In this document: piece by piece, positions 34,896-42,551 of the stretch
How the letters are laid out: each line of letters opens with the position of its first letter
Numbering within the stretch: the stretch's first letter is position 1
Notes under the pieces: generated by a model
Databases searched by the model: none
Seen by the model: the letters and a program-made list of their open reading frames with translations, nothing else
Told to the model about the DNA's origin: nothing
From: Tychonema sp. LEGE 06208
GTDB lineage: Bacteria > Cyanobacteriota > Cyanobacteriia > Cyanobacteriales > Microcoleaceae
Direction of reading: 5' to 3'
Assembly (NCBI RefSeq): GCF_015207505.1
Contig: NZ_JADEWT010000051.1
Location: 1 to 42,551, forward strand
DNA length: 42,551 bases
Program-made: the position numbers and the translations under genes

Positions 34896-35426
34896 CCGGT
34901 TAGGCTCCTTTAAGATGCTGTTTTCGGCAATCGGGAATTTTTTTATCCCATAAGCATTTTTACCAGAAAACGCTTGCCATTGGGCGATTTGAGCCTGCAC
35001 ATGACACAATTCGACAAATTTATTACGATTTTTCGTTACATTATTTGACAAATTCCTTGAGCAAACACTCCAAATTTTATTTGTAAATCTTTACTTGACA
35101 AAAGAATCTATATATGTATTCATAAAATATGATAACAAAATAAACGATCGACCAATCTTTGATAAAAACGCTCCTGACCAAGGTTCCAAAGTTTGTAGAA
35201 CTAATTAAACTGGCGATCGAGCAATTAATCAAATGCAGAAAAAAATCAGTTCCGAATCTGCAATTTTCCGTTCTGATGAGTTCCGCATGAGAAAATTTAT
35301 ATATTGGTCGGGAACTTAAAACAGTTTCATAAATTCAGTATTGTATAAGTTCCCGATCCGCGATCGATCGCTGGCGAAATTAATTGCTTTTGATTGTCAG
35401 GCTCATCAAAACCCTAGGGGGAAAAC
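34896..35426. other. Divergent gap upstream of chlH and the RTX-like genes, with an 11-bp hairpin
   Basis: No gene is seen. It must hold the chlH promoter and that of the RTX-like cluster. An 11-bp inverted repeat (tcgggaactta 35308-35318 / taagttcccga 35346-35356, 27-base spacer) lies 71 bases before the first RTX-like ATG. It could form a hairpin in the 5' leader or be an operator. Confidence 0.55.
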
Positions 35427-36413
35427 ATGGCTAACTACGCAATTTTCGACGAACAATACTACCTAGCCCAATATCCTTGGGTCAAACCCGCCATTGATGC
35501 AGGAATCATCAAATCCGGCAAAGAACACTTTGAAAAATACGGTCAAGCCGGCGGCTTAACTAAAATATCGCGGTATTTTGACGAAGATACTTACCTCGCC
35601 GCCAACCCAGACCTTCAACCCTTCGTCCGCACAGTCAATCCCAACGCGCCTTTTGCCACAGGCTTAGATCACTTTATTCAGTTCGGCTACGATGAAGGAC
35701 AGCGCCGGGCCTCGGTATCTCCCGAATACAACGAAAGCTTTTATTTAGCAAACAACTCTGAACTGCAACCGTTTATTCAGAACGGAACTTTCAAATCTGG
35801 GTATCAGCATTTCATTCAATTTGGCGCAAAAGAAGGTCGTTTTGGAACTTCATTTTTTGAACCGGAATACTTAAAAGAAAACCCCGATATCGTGCCGTTT
35901 GTCAACTCAGGCGCATTGAAAACCGGTCGCGAACACTTCTTCAATTTCGGGAAAAACGAGCCCAGCCGCTCTGCGACTTTTGTCGGCAGCCGCAGCAACG
36001 ATGTCATCACTGGTGCGGGTGGGGGAAATGCGGAACTTATCGGAGTAGAAGTAGGTATCGATCGCAATGGCAACCGGCAGTATGAAAGCTTTGGCACCAA
36101 TGAATTCGATGTGCTGACCGGCAGTCCGGGCATTGATACATTCGTCCTCGGAGTTCCAGCAGCAGCCCAGAATCCCTCCGCGACACCGCTGTATACGGGT
36201 AACGGTCAAGCTACAATTCGGAACTTCGACATAGAAAACGATTTGATCCAACTGCAAGGAAATTCTTTAAACGACGGCTACACCCTGAATCCCGTTGGCA
36301 ACAATTTGTCAATCCAGCGTTTTGGAGATGTGCTCGGCGTGATTGAAGGAGGTGCAACTTTGGGTTTGACTTTCCAAGAATCTAACGGTAACGGTACTTT
36401 CTTGATTGGATAG
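35427..36413 (+). CDS. RTX-like repeat protein, family member 1
   Basis: This is a 328-residue protein in two halves. Residues 1 to about 190 hold four 40-residue units of the pattern F-D-x-x-Y-Y-L-x-x-N-P-D-[IV]...G-x-[FI]-K-[ST]-G-x-x-H-F-x-x-[FY]-G-x-x-x-G: FDEQYYLAQYPW, FDEDTYLAANPDLQPF, YNESFYLANNSELQPF, EPEYLKENPDIVPF. Residues about 195-328 resemble degenerate RTX/calcium-binding sequence (GSRSNDVITGAGGG, FDVLTGSPGIDTFVLG, ATIRNFDIENDLIQLQG, GVIEGGATLGLTF). It has no N-terminal signal peptide, which fits type I secretion, but that is inference. aggggg before the ATG is a good ribosome site. Stop is followed at once by heptamer repeats. Confidence 0.8.
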   Translation: MANYAIFDEQYYLAQYPWVKPAIDAGIIKSGKEHFEKYGQAGGLTKISRYFDEDTYLAANPDLQPFVRTVNPNAPFATGLDHFIQFGYDEGQRRASVSPEYNESFYLANNSELQPFIQNGTFKSGYQHFIQFGAKEGRFGTSFFEPEYLKENPDIVPFVNSGALKTGREHFFNFGKNEPSRSATFVGSRSNDVITGAGGGNAELIGVEVGIDRNGNRQYESFGTNEFDVLTGSPGIDTFVLGVPAAAQNPSATPLYTGNGQATIRNFDIENDLIQLQGNSLNDGYTLNPVGNNLSIQRFGDVLGVIEGGATLGLTFQESNGNGTFLIG

Positions 36414-36560
36414 TCAGTAGTCATTGGTCATTGGTCATTGGTCATTGGTCATTAGTCAGTAGTCAGTAGTCATTAGTCAGTAGGGGCAGTTCCCCGTGCA
36501 GGCAGTCTTAGTAGTGATTAGTGATTAGTCATCAGTCATCAGTCATCAGTCACTAGCTAA
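36412..36560. repeat. Heptamer-type repeat block after RTX-like gene 1
   Basis: Units of gtcattg/gtcattagtcagtagt and later gtcatca run from the stop codon of gene 1 to about 36560. It is the same repeat style as the block at 2103-2604. Confidence 0.8.
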
Positions 36561-36656
36561 TGCTGTTGATTGATGACTTTTGATTTTTTGGGCAATTGTG
36601 CCGTAAAATATTTTGCTCGATCGCACTTTACATTCTTACTTAAAAAAGCAAAAATT

Positions 36657-37015
36657 AATTACGATATCTTTGACGAACAATACTACCTCTCGCAATATCC
36701 GTGGCTGAAACCAGCCATTGATGCAGGAATCGTCAAATCTGGAAGAGAACACTTTTAAAAATTTGGTCAAGCCGCCTGCCTCACAAAAATATCGCGGTAC
36801 TTTGACGAAGATAGTTACCTTTACGGAAATCCAGATATTGCTCCCATTGGTTCGCAAATCGAGATTTAGCTATCCAAACGAACGGCTTCCCGATCTTTGC
36901 AAATGGTGTTCCCACAACCAGTCGCTTTGACACGATCGCTGTTATTGAAGGCGGCGCAAATGTCAAGTTGAATGTATTACCACAACTTAATGGTTCTCTA
37001 CTTCTACTTGGGTAG
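36657..37015 (+). pseudogene. Decayed RTX-like family member (internal deletion and stop)
   Basis: Homology starts at NYDIFDEQYYLSQYPWLKPA and runs through one 40-residue unit to GREHF, then an in-frame stop (36756-36758). The following bases still encode KFGQA and YFDEDSYLYGNPDIAP. At about 36858-36865 the sequence jumps directly to the C-terminal part of member 2 (DLAIQTNGF, RFDTIAVIEGGANVKLNVLP, LLLLG, stop at 37013). About 260 codons have been lost by an internal deletion. The 3' flank is nearly identical to that of member 2, so this is a former tandem copy. The normal start (MANYAIFDE) is also lost. Confidence 0.9.
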
Positions 37016-37102
37016 AAATCTCGAAGCTATTGGGGATTTGGCTGATTGTTGCTGGGGAGTGCGATCGCTAATTGAGCTTTAATGAGATTAGACACTGAAA
37101 AA

Positions 37103-37126
37103 AAAATCACCCGATCGGGTGATTTT
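37103..37126 (+). terminator. Palindromic terminator after the decayed copy
   Basis: Perfect 24-bp palindrome aaaatcacccgatcgggtga+tttt preceded by an A-run. It is repeated almost exactly after member 2 (38373-38396), so it is part of the duplicated unit. Confidence 0.8.
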
Positions 37127-37186
37127 CTCGATTCCAGATGATTGATAAATTGCACAAACAGCAAATTAAGTCCGCAGAATAAAAAC

Positions 37187-38284
37187 ATGGCTAACTACGC
37201 AATTTTTGACGAAAAATACTACCTTTCGCAGTATCCTTGGGTCAAACCAGCGATCGACGCAGGAGTTATCAAATCTGGAGAAGAACACTTTGAAAAATAC
37301 GGTCAAGCCGGCGGCTTAACTAAAGTATCGCGGTATTTTGACGAAGCTACCTACCTGGCTGGCAACCCCGACATCGCTGCCTTAGTCCGCACCCCCAACA
37401 ACCCAAACGCTCCTTTTGCGACCGGGCTAGACCACTTTATCCAATACGGTTACGAAGAAGGTCGCACTCGCGTATCGCCTGAGTATGACGAAGCGTTTTA
37501 TATCGCAAATAACCGACAGTTGCAGCCGTTTATTCAGAATGGAACTTTTAAAAACGGCTACCAGCATTTCATTCAATTCGGCATCAAAGACGGTCAGTTT
37601 GGGACTTCTTTTTTTGAAACAGAATACTTACAAAAAAATCCCGATGTTCGGCCGTTTGTCGAATCGGGAGCATTGAAAACTGGTCGGGAACACTACTTCA
37701 ATTTCGGCAAAAACGATCCAAGCCGCTCTGCGACTTTTATCGGAAGTTCCGGGAATGACATGATTGCCGGTGCTGGGGTGGGAAATACCGAATTAATTGG
37801 AGTTGAAGTAGGTTATGTTGCAAACAGTAATGGCTTTACCATTCCCGGCAGAAATTATGAAAGTGACGGCAGCAATGAATTCGATACTCTCACTGGCGGT
37901 AGCGGCCGCGATAAATTCATGCTCGGAGACGTTTTAGTAGGTCCTGGTGGTAAGGGATACAGTTCCCCAACAAAGTTATATATCGGGCCGGGTTTTGCTA
38001 CAATTCGGAACTTTACCCAAGGTCAGGATAGCATTCAGCTAGCAACAAGCGATATCCTACCTTCCTTAGATAACTTCTTGATATTTCCCATCAACAACAA
38101 TCGAGATTTAGCTATCCAAACGAACGGCTTGTCTGTCTCCTTTCCAGACGGAAGTTCGGGAATTAGTAGATTTGACACGATCGCTGTTATTGAAGGTGGC
38201 GGAAATCTCAAGTTGAATCTATTACCAGAAAATAGAGATAATCCACCTTTAGGCTCTAGAGTTAATCTACCTTTACTTGGTTAG
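37187..38284 (+). CDS. RTX-like repeat protein, family member 2
   Basis: This is a 365-residue protein built like member 1. It has four 40-residue units (FDEKYYLSQYPWVKPAIDAG, FDEATYLAGNPDIAALV, YDEAFYIANNRQLQPF, FETEYLQKNPDVRPF) and a C-terminal degenerate RTX-like domain (GSSGNDMIAGAG, FDTLTGGSGRDKFMLG, ATIRNFTQGQDSIQLA, DTIAVIEGGGNLKLNL). I start at the ATG at 37187 because MANYAIFDE is shared by all intact members. The frame extends 15 codons upstream to a TTG in sequence that is also duplicated before member 3. No signal peptide is present. The protein probably binds calcium and is exported, but both points are inference from the RTX-like pattern. Confidence 0.8.
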   Translation: MANYAIFDEKYYLSQYPWVKPAIDAGVIKSGEEHFEKYGQAGGLTKVSRYFDEATYLAGNPDIAALVRTPNNPNAPFATGLDHFIQYGYEEGRTRVSPEYDEAFYIANNRQLQPFIQNGTFKNGYQHFIQFGIKDGQFGTSFFETEYLQKNPDVRPFVESGALKTGREHYFNFGKNDPSRSATFIGSSGNDMIAGAGVGNTELIGVEVGYVANSNGFTIPGRNYESDGSNEFDTLTGGSGRDKFMLGDVLVGPGGKGYSSPTKLYIGPGFATIRNFTQGQDSIQLATSDILPSLDNFLIFPINNNRDLAIQTNGLSVSFPDGSSGISRFDTIAVIEGGGNLKLNLLPENRDNPPLGSRVNLPLLG

Positions 38285-38372
38285 AAATCTCGAAGCTATT
38301 GGGGATTTGGCTGATTGTTGCTGGGGAGTGCGATCGCTAATTGAGCTTTAATGAGATTAGACACTTGAAAAA

Positions 38373-38396
38373 AAAATCACCCGATCGGGTGATATT
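38373..38396 (+). terminator. Palindromic terminator after RTX-like gene 2
   Basis: aaaatcacccgatcgggtgat preceded by an A-run, followed by attttc. It is the second copy of the hairpin at 37103-37126 with one change in the distal arm. Confidence 0.78.
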
Positions 38397-38456
38397 TTCA
38401 GTTCCAGATGATTGATAAATTGCACAAACAGCCAATTAAAGCCGCAGAATAAAAAC

Positions 38457-40052
38457 ATGGCTAACTACGCAATTTTTGACGAACAATACTACCTTTCACA
38501 GTATCCGTGGCTGAAATCAGCCATTGATGCAGGAGTTATCAACTCCGGGAAAGAGCACTTTGAAAAATACGGTCAAGCTGGTGGGCTCACCGCAGTATCG
38601 CGTTACTTTGATGAAGAAACCTATCTAGCTCAAAATCCAGATATTGCTCCCCTTGTCCGTACCGCAAACAATCCAAACGCACCTTTTGCCTCTGGTTTAG
38701 ACCACTTTATCCAGTTTGGTTACGAAGAAGGTCGCACCCAAGTATCGCCTGACTACGACGAAGCGATTTATTTAAAACGATACCCTGTACTTGTGCCGTT
38801 TGTACAGAACGGCACTTTCAAATCAGGATTAGATCATTTTGTCCAATTCGGAGCAAAACAAGACCTTTACGCGAACACCTTTTTTGAACCAGAATACTTA
38901 CTAAAAAACCCCGATATAGCAGCAGCAGTCAAGGAGGGAGTTTTTAAAACAGGCGGAGAACACTACCGAAAATTTGGACAATTTGAGCAAACGCGATCGG
39001 CTACATTTGTCGGCACTAAAGAATCTGACATTGTGACGGGATTTGGTGTAGGACAAGTTGAAATCATTGGTATTCAAGTATCTTTGAATGCAGCGGGCGA
39101 TCGAGTTTATGAAAAACCTTCCCAGCTTCCCTCCCCCCCTGTAAATGACACCCTAATTGGCGGTCAAGGTACTGATACTTTCGTGCTCGGTGTTGGGGAT
39201 TTTGCCGATGTGAATGGGGGGCGTTTTTACGGCGGGTTACTCAACAGCAACTACGCTACGATTAAAAACTTTAACCCGCAAGCCGATAATATCGGCCTAG
39301 CAGGAGAGCGAGGCAACTATCTATTTAACAATACTCCTAATGGAGATTTTAGGATTAGCGTGGGGCCGATTAGGGCTGTTGCACCGGTAGCTATAGTCGA
39401 GGGCGGTGCAAATATGCCGTTTCTAGTAAATCGGGGGCGCGATCTCTTAATTTTTGATAAAGTTTCTGTATTCAATAACTTTTTGGAAGCTGGATATTTA
39501 GCAAGCAATCCCGATGTTGCTGCGGCGGTTAAAGCAGGAACTTTTGCTTCAGGTCTCGACCAGTATACAAAAGTTGGGCAATTTGAAACCAATCGATCGG
39601 CAACTTTTGTCGGGACTTCGGGGAATGATGTTGTGACTGGTTTTGGTAAGGGAAAAACCACAATTATTGGAGTTGATTTTGATGCCAGTTATTTCAGCGA
39701 CGGTAGCAACGAATTTGATACCTTGATTGGTAGCGAAGGTGCTGATACTTTTATTTTGGCTTATGATAATAATAATTCGGGTTCTCCTGGTAGTGGCTTA
39801 AGCAACACGACTCAAGAATTGTACACAGGCCCGGGGGAGGCTCGGATTCGCGGCTTCAACTCCAGTCAGGGAGATGCACTTCAGCTATCAGGCACACTCA
39901 GTGACTATCAAATATCTTCAGTGGGTGGAGATTTAGTTATCTCAAAAGCAGGAGATAGAATTGCAATTCTTGAGGGAGGTGCTGGATTAAATTTGAAACA
40001 ACAGACATTTCCTAGAACCGAATTTGGGCCTAGTCCTTTCCTGCTAGGTTAG
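38457..40052 (+). CDS. RTX-like repeat protein, family member 3 (enlarged)
   Basis: This is a 531-residue protein, the longest of the family. It has four 40-residue units (FDEQYYLSQYPWLKSAIDAG to FEPEYLLKNPDIAAAVKEG), then one RTX-like block (TFVGTKESDIVTGFGVG, NDTLIGGQGTDTFVLG, ATIKNFNPQADNIGLAG). Next come a fifth 40-residue unit (NFLEAGYLASNPDVAAAVKA) and a second RTX-like block (TFVGTSGNDVVTGFGKGK, FDTLIGSEGADTFILA, ARIRGFNSSQGDALQLSG). The protein thus contains an internal duplication of the unit-plus-RTX module. I start at the ATG at 38457 (MANYAIFDE). Secretion by a type I system is suggested by the lack of a signal peptide, but no transporter gene is in the window. Confidence 0.8.
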   Translation: MANYAIFDEQYYLSQYPWLKSAIDAGVINSGKEHFEKYGQAGGLTAVSRYFDEETYLAQNPDIAPLVRTANNPNAPFASGLDHFIQFGYEEGRTQVSPDYDEAIYLKRYPVLVPFVQNGTFKSGLDHFVQFGAKQDLYANTFFEPEYLLKNPDIAAAVKEGVFKTGGEHYRKFGQFEQTRSATFVGTKESDIVTGFGVGQVEIIGIQVSLNAAGDRVYEKPSQLPSPPVNDTLIGGQGTDTFVLGVGDFADVNGGRFYGGLLNSNYATIKNFNPQADNIGLAGERGNYLFNNTPNGDFRISVGPIRAVAPVAIVEGGANMPFLVNRGRDLLIFDKVSVFNNFLEAGYLASNPDVAAAVKAGTFASGLDQYTKVGQFETNRSATFVGTSGNDVVTGFGKGKTTIIGVDFDASYFSDGSNEFDTLIGSEGADTFILAYDNNNSGSPGSGLSNTTQELYTGPGEARIRGFNSSQGDALQLSGTLSDYQISSVGGDLVISKAGDRIAILEGGAGLNLKQQTFPRTEFGPSPFLLG

Positions 40053-40070
40053 AAAGCAATTAATACCAAC

Positions 40071-40105
40071 GAGAAACCCGATCGCTCAAAACAACCGGGT
40101 TTCTC
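40071..40105. terminator. Hairpin terminator between convergent genes
   Basis: gagaaacccg and cgggtttctc form a perfect 10-bp stem around a 15-base loop, followed by an AT-rich run. It lies 19 bases after the stop of RTX-like gene 3 and 26 bases before the end of the convergent Uma2 gene. It is a variant of the dispersed aaaccgggttt repeat. Confidence 0.7.
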
Positions 40106-40130
40106 AATAATTAAGCCCGATCGCACTTTG

Positions 40131-40790
40131 CTATTGCGGCAACTCGCCAAAGCGATCGCGATATTGAGCCACCAACTCTTCAGCCGTCAAATACCTAGTA
40201 CCTCCTTCGTCAAACCAATACAAAACTTCCAACTGTCGCTCCCCATCGCTGTACCGACCTCGACCAATTCCTAAACCCACTTCCGGCATCCAGAAAGGTT
40301 CACCAATTTGCTGTTCGTACTCGCCATTTACCAAACGATAAACTTCAAACGGTTGATGTTGGTCTCGCCGCCAGTAGTAGGGATTGTAAATCACATAGTA
40401 CAGCACGCCCAACCGCGCGTAAATCTCAATTTTTTTATCGTATTCACCGCCATAAGTTTGAGAAACAATCTCTAGGGCAAAAATCGGGGGAATATTATTT
40501 TCTTCCCAAAGGACGTAACTGAGGCGCAAAGCATCGCCTTTGAACCTTTCAACACCCAAACTCAAGAAGCCGTCAGGAACAATTGGAACCAGATGACTTA
40601 CTCCCGTCGTGTGATAAACTGCCATATCCACGCCAAAAAACCAGTCGTTCCGCTGCCGCCAGTGAAATTTGAGCAAGAATAAAAGTAAGTTGGGAAGGAA
40701 GTTTTGATTTTCGTTATCCACAGGAGTATCATCCGAAGAAGGAAGCTCGGCGCCGGTTGGCAAACGCATTTCTCGATCGAATAGTACCAT
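40131..40790 (-). CDS. Uma2 family endonuclease-like protein (DUF820)
   Basis: This 219-residue protein has the PD-(D/E)xK-like core of Uma2/DUF820 proteins, which are extremely numerous in filamentous cyanobacteria. The acidic residues are in IVPDGFLSLGV and the strand FALEIVSQT, the basic one in DKKIEIYARLGVLYYVIYNP. The C-terminal half (VYRLVNGEYEQQ, PFWMPEVGLGIGRGRY, AEELVAQYRDRFGEL) is typical. The cellular role of the family is unclear; a nuclease activity is inferred from the fold. It is a single gene, convergent with the RTX-like cluster, and lies just outside the left end of the IS element. Confidence 0.85.
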   Translation of the reverse strand: MVLFDREMRLPTGAELPSSDDTPVDNENQNFLPNLLLFLLKFHWRQRNDWFFGVDMAVYHTTGVSHLVPIVPDGFLSLGVERFKGDALRLSYVLWEENNIPPIFALEIVSQTYGGEYDKKIEIYARLGVLYYVIYNPYYWRRDQHQPFEVYRLVNGEYEQQIGEPFWMPEVGLGIGRGRYSDGERQLEVLYWFDEGGTRYLTAEELVAQYRDRFGELPQ

Positions 40791-40943
40791 GATAGAAAAA
40801 TGGCAAATTTATTAATTAATTGTATCATCTAGAAACCGGATTTCTCCAACTTAATGTCGGCAGGGGTCGCCCGTTATAACGGTACTCCGTTTAACGGGTG
40901 GGGAATGCCTACCAACAAAAAACTGAGCGATAGCGAAACGTCA

Positions 40944-41111
40944 TTATTCTGGGGTTGTTTGTTGCTCAACATACTTTCTTAACTGCTCAATTGTCATACC
41001 GCCACAGCTAGTCACAAAATACGAACCCGTCCAGAAAACAGGTTTAGTATAGACTTGTTTTAATTCTACTGCAAACTCTTTTCTCAGTAGCCTACTAGAA
41101 ACAGTTTTGTG
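40944..41111 (-). pseudogene. tnpA: TnpA (Y1/HUH transposase) C-terminal fragment
   Basis: The minus strand reads HKTVSSRLLRKEFAVELKQV, YTKPVFWTGSYFVTSCGGMT, IEQLRKYVEQQ and TTPE, then stop. This is the C-terminal third of an IS200/IS605 TnpA, with the catalytic Tyr in LRKYVEQQ, in the usual context GGxxIExLxxYxEQQ. The frame is closed upstream by a stop at 41112-41114, so the HUH histidine pair and the N-terminal part are missing. The fragment cannot be active. It lies divergent from tnpB, the usual IS605 arrangement. Confidence 0.88.
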
Positions 41112-41142
41112 TCATGCAGACGGTAAGTGTATAATAAATCTC

Positions 41143-42414
41143 ATGATACTCACCTATTGCTACAGAATCAAGCCTAGTGCCGAACAGGAAGCCGTTATGC
41201 TCTATACCTTGGAGTTACTAAGACGGCACTGGAATTATGCGCTAGGTCAACGTCTAGATTGGCTGCGGCGTACCCGTTGTCAAATAGACCGATGTAGCTG
41301 TCGGAGCGAACCGATAGGAGATATTCCAGAAAAAGTAGATTATTACACCCAGCAATCAGCACTTAAAGAAACGAAGCTCCTTTACCCCGAATACAAGAAA
41401 ATTTGGGCAGAGTCTCAACAAGTTAACTTGCAGAGACTGGTTCATGCTTGGGAACGCTGGTTAATTCCAGATAAATCAGGCAAGCGTGGCGGACGACCTC
41501 GGTTTAAAAAAGCTGGAGAGTTACGCTCATTTGTCTATCCACGAATCAATTGTTCTAAGGCAGGAGCGTATCTAAGTAATGGAGTATTGAAGCTATCAAA
41601 GATAGGTGAGATGCCAGTTGTGATGCACCGCCCTATCCCTAATGGTTTTATTCTGAAGACTTGTACGATTATTCGCAAGGCAGATGGTTGGTATTGTTGT
41701 ATTCAGGTGCAGGATTCTACAGTACCGTCGCCGTTACCAGTAGAAGAAATTAAGTCGGTCACGGCAATTGATGTGGGCTGCGAAAAATTTCTGACTACCG
41801 CACAGGGACAAGCCGTAGCAGTTCCTCGGTTTTATCGTTCATCACAAAATAGATTAGCCAGAGCGCAACGCAAATTAGCGCGTCAAGAAAAAGGTTCTAA
41901 AAATTGGGAGAAACAGAAAAATAGAATTGCACTATTACATTTGAAGGTGGCTAGATGCCGCAAAGAGTTTCATTATCACGTCGCACATTGGCTGTGCCAA
42001 ACTTATGATTTAATTTCATTTGAAAATCTTAATATCAAAGGCTTAGCCCGTACCAGATTAGCGAAATCAATCCTAGATTGTGCCTGGGGCGCGTTCCTAC
42101 AAATTCTGCAAGCAGTGGCGGTTAAACGCGGCAAGCAAACAGTAGAAGTGTCGGCTCGTGGCAGTAGTATTGAGTGTTCTAGTTGCGGTAGGAGAGTTGA
42201 AAAGACCCTGAAAGATAGAGTGCATGAGTGTCCTAGTTGTCGTTTAACCATTGACAGAGATTGGAACTCAGCACTTGTATTATTAGCTCGTGGACTTGGG
42301 GCGGTTGGACTACCGCTTCCTGGCTGTGGAGGCTTAGGGGATGCCCAGCCGTCGATGCAGCAATTTCTGATTGTGAAATTGGAAGCTCCCGTTATAGTCG
42401 GTACTCCGACTTAA
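41143..42414 (+). CDS. tnpB: TnpB RNA-guided nuclease (IS200/IS605 family)
   Basis: This is a 423-residue TnpB with all RuvC-like catalytic residues: Asp210 in TAIDVGCEKFL, Glu294 in ISFENLNIKGLA, and an Asp in DRDWNSA (residues 371-377). The zinc finger is CSSCGRR...CPSC. The N-terminus MILTYCYRIKPSAEQ is typical, and residues 110-135 (DKSGKRGGRPRFKK) match the conserved basic region. TnpB proteins are guided by an RNA made from the 3' end of the element and cut DNA at the donor site. The stop codon lies inside the right-end hairpin, as expected if that end doubles as the guide RNA. I start at the ATG at 41143. It appears intact. Confidence 0.92.
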   Translation: MILTYCYRIKPSAEQEAVMLYTLELLRRHWNYALGQRLDWLRRTRCQIDRCSCRSEPIGDIPEKVDYYTQQSALKETKLLYPEYKKIWAESQQVNLQRLVHAWERWLIPDKSGKRGGRPRFKKAGELRSFVYPRINCSKAGAYLSNGVLKLSKIGEMPVVMHRPIPNGFILKTCTIIRKADGWYCCIQVQDSTVPSPLPVEEIKSVTAIDVGCEKFLTTAQGQAVAVPRFYRSSQNRLARAQRKLARQEKGSKNWEKQKNRIALLHLKVARCRKEFHYHVAHWLCQTYDLISFENLNIKGLARTRLAKSILDCAWGAFLQILQAVAVKRGKQTVEVSARGSSIECSSCGRRVEKTLKDRVHECPSCRLTIDRDWNSALVLLARGLGAVGLPLPGCGGLGDAQPSMQQFLIVKLEAPVIVGTPT

Positions 42415-42417
42415 CGG
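42389..42417 (+). ncRNA. Right-end hairpin, probable 3' part of the TnpB guide (omega) RNA
   Basis: The stem ccgtta...taacgg encloses an inner hairpin gtcgg-tact-ccgac and overlaps the end of tnpB. By analogy with other IS200/IS605 elements, the guide RNA scaffold ends here and the bases from 42418 on would be its guide. The RNA itself cannot be seen in sequence, and its 5' end is unknown. Confidence 0.45.
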
Positions 42418-42480
42418 TGAGAGTTGTCACTTAACCCGGCTTCTAAGTCTTTAATATATATCTTGGAAAAGTCAAATTCA

Positions 42481-42510
42481 CCCCCCGCAAGTCCCCCCTT
42501 CTGCGGGGGG
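42481..42510. repeat. C/G-tract hairpin
   Basis: ccccccgca and tgcgggggg form a perfect 9-bp stem about 64 bases beyond the right end of the IS element. It resembles the dispersed cccccctta/ggggg hairpins at 15130-15335. No gene is seen from 42418 to the window end. Confidence 0.65.
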
Positions 42511-42551
42511 AAACAAGAAATAATCTTGCCCCCTCCCCGCGAGTTCGGGGA

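Larger units (their letters stand above)
40870..42417 (+). mobile_element. IS200/IS605-type element with intact tnpB and decayed tnpA
   Basis: The element is bounded by two related hairpins. The left is at 40870-40898 (cccgttataacggtactcc, then gtttaacggg). The right is at 42389-42417 (ccgttatagtcggtactccg, then acttaacgg). Matching subterminal hairpins at both ends are characteristic of IS200/IS605 elements, which move as single strands without inverted repeats or target duplications. It carries a divergent tnpA fragment and a full tnpB. Without an intact tnpA it cannot move by itself but might be moved in trans. The exact cut sites cannot be fixed from one copy. Confidence 0.8.

Noticed and set aside
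34896-35051. In-frame 52-codon extension at the N-terminus of chlH
   Set aside because: The internal ATG at 34895 has aaaggag nine bases upstream and starts the conserved ChlH N-terminus. The extension has no ribosome site or family resemblance.

Overview
The window comes from a cyanobacterium, most likely a filamentous member of the Oscillatoriales (Microcoleus/Oscillatoria/Tychonema type). This rests on photosystem I genes (psaL, psaI), the large subunit of Mg-chelatase (chlH), several proteins known mainly from cyanobacteria (DUF2996, DUF4079, Uma2), very frequent HIP1 octamers (gcgatcgc), and gene gaps packed with short heptamer repeats and small hairpin elements. The species assignment is inference.

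Layout. 1-5.1 kb: a truncated repeat element, a PlsC-type acyltransferase, an alpha/beta hydrolase, a 500-bp repeat block, then three minus-strand cyanobacterial proteins including a lipoprotein. 5.2-6 kb: psaL followed by psaI (a 38-residue gene). 6-8 kb: two transferases of the kind assigned to arsenosugar synthesis, separated by repeats. 8.2-10.5 kb: nadA, a metallophosphoesterase and tRNA-Ser(UGA). 10.5-17.2 kb: a repeat-rich gap, a DUF4079 membrane protein, a 15-unit ankyrin protein, a 2-oxoglutarate oxygenase and purH. 17.5-21.8 kb: a LOV-domain histidine kinase that converges on a DUF6671-glcD pair. 21.8-27.2 kb: a glycan-type locus (large membrane protein, EmrE/EamA-like protein, GT2 glycosyltransferase, methyltransferase) bounded on the far side by a truncated, frameshifted relative of the large membrane protein.

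27.2-30.7 kb is an accessory island: three toxin-antitoxin-like units separated by HIP1-based repeats, one toxin broken by a 109-bp MITE with a TA target duplication, a three-gene cassette of small membrane/secreted proteins of unknown function behind a palindromic promoter site, and a hicB remnant. 30.9-34.9 kb: chlH. 35.4-40.1 kb: a tandem family of three intact RTX-like repeat proteins and one decayed copy. 40.1-42.4 kb: an Uma2 protein and an IS200/IS605-type element with intact tnpB and a decayed tnpA.

The strongest candidates for something new are the small-protein cassette at 29.2-30.1 kb, the expanding RTX-like family, and the family of TA-flanked hairpin elements whose tips are constant but whose cores are made of different tandem repeats. 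The housekeeping genes are ordinary. All calls rest on reading the sequence and on remembered family features; no database search was run.
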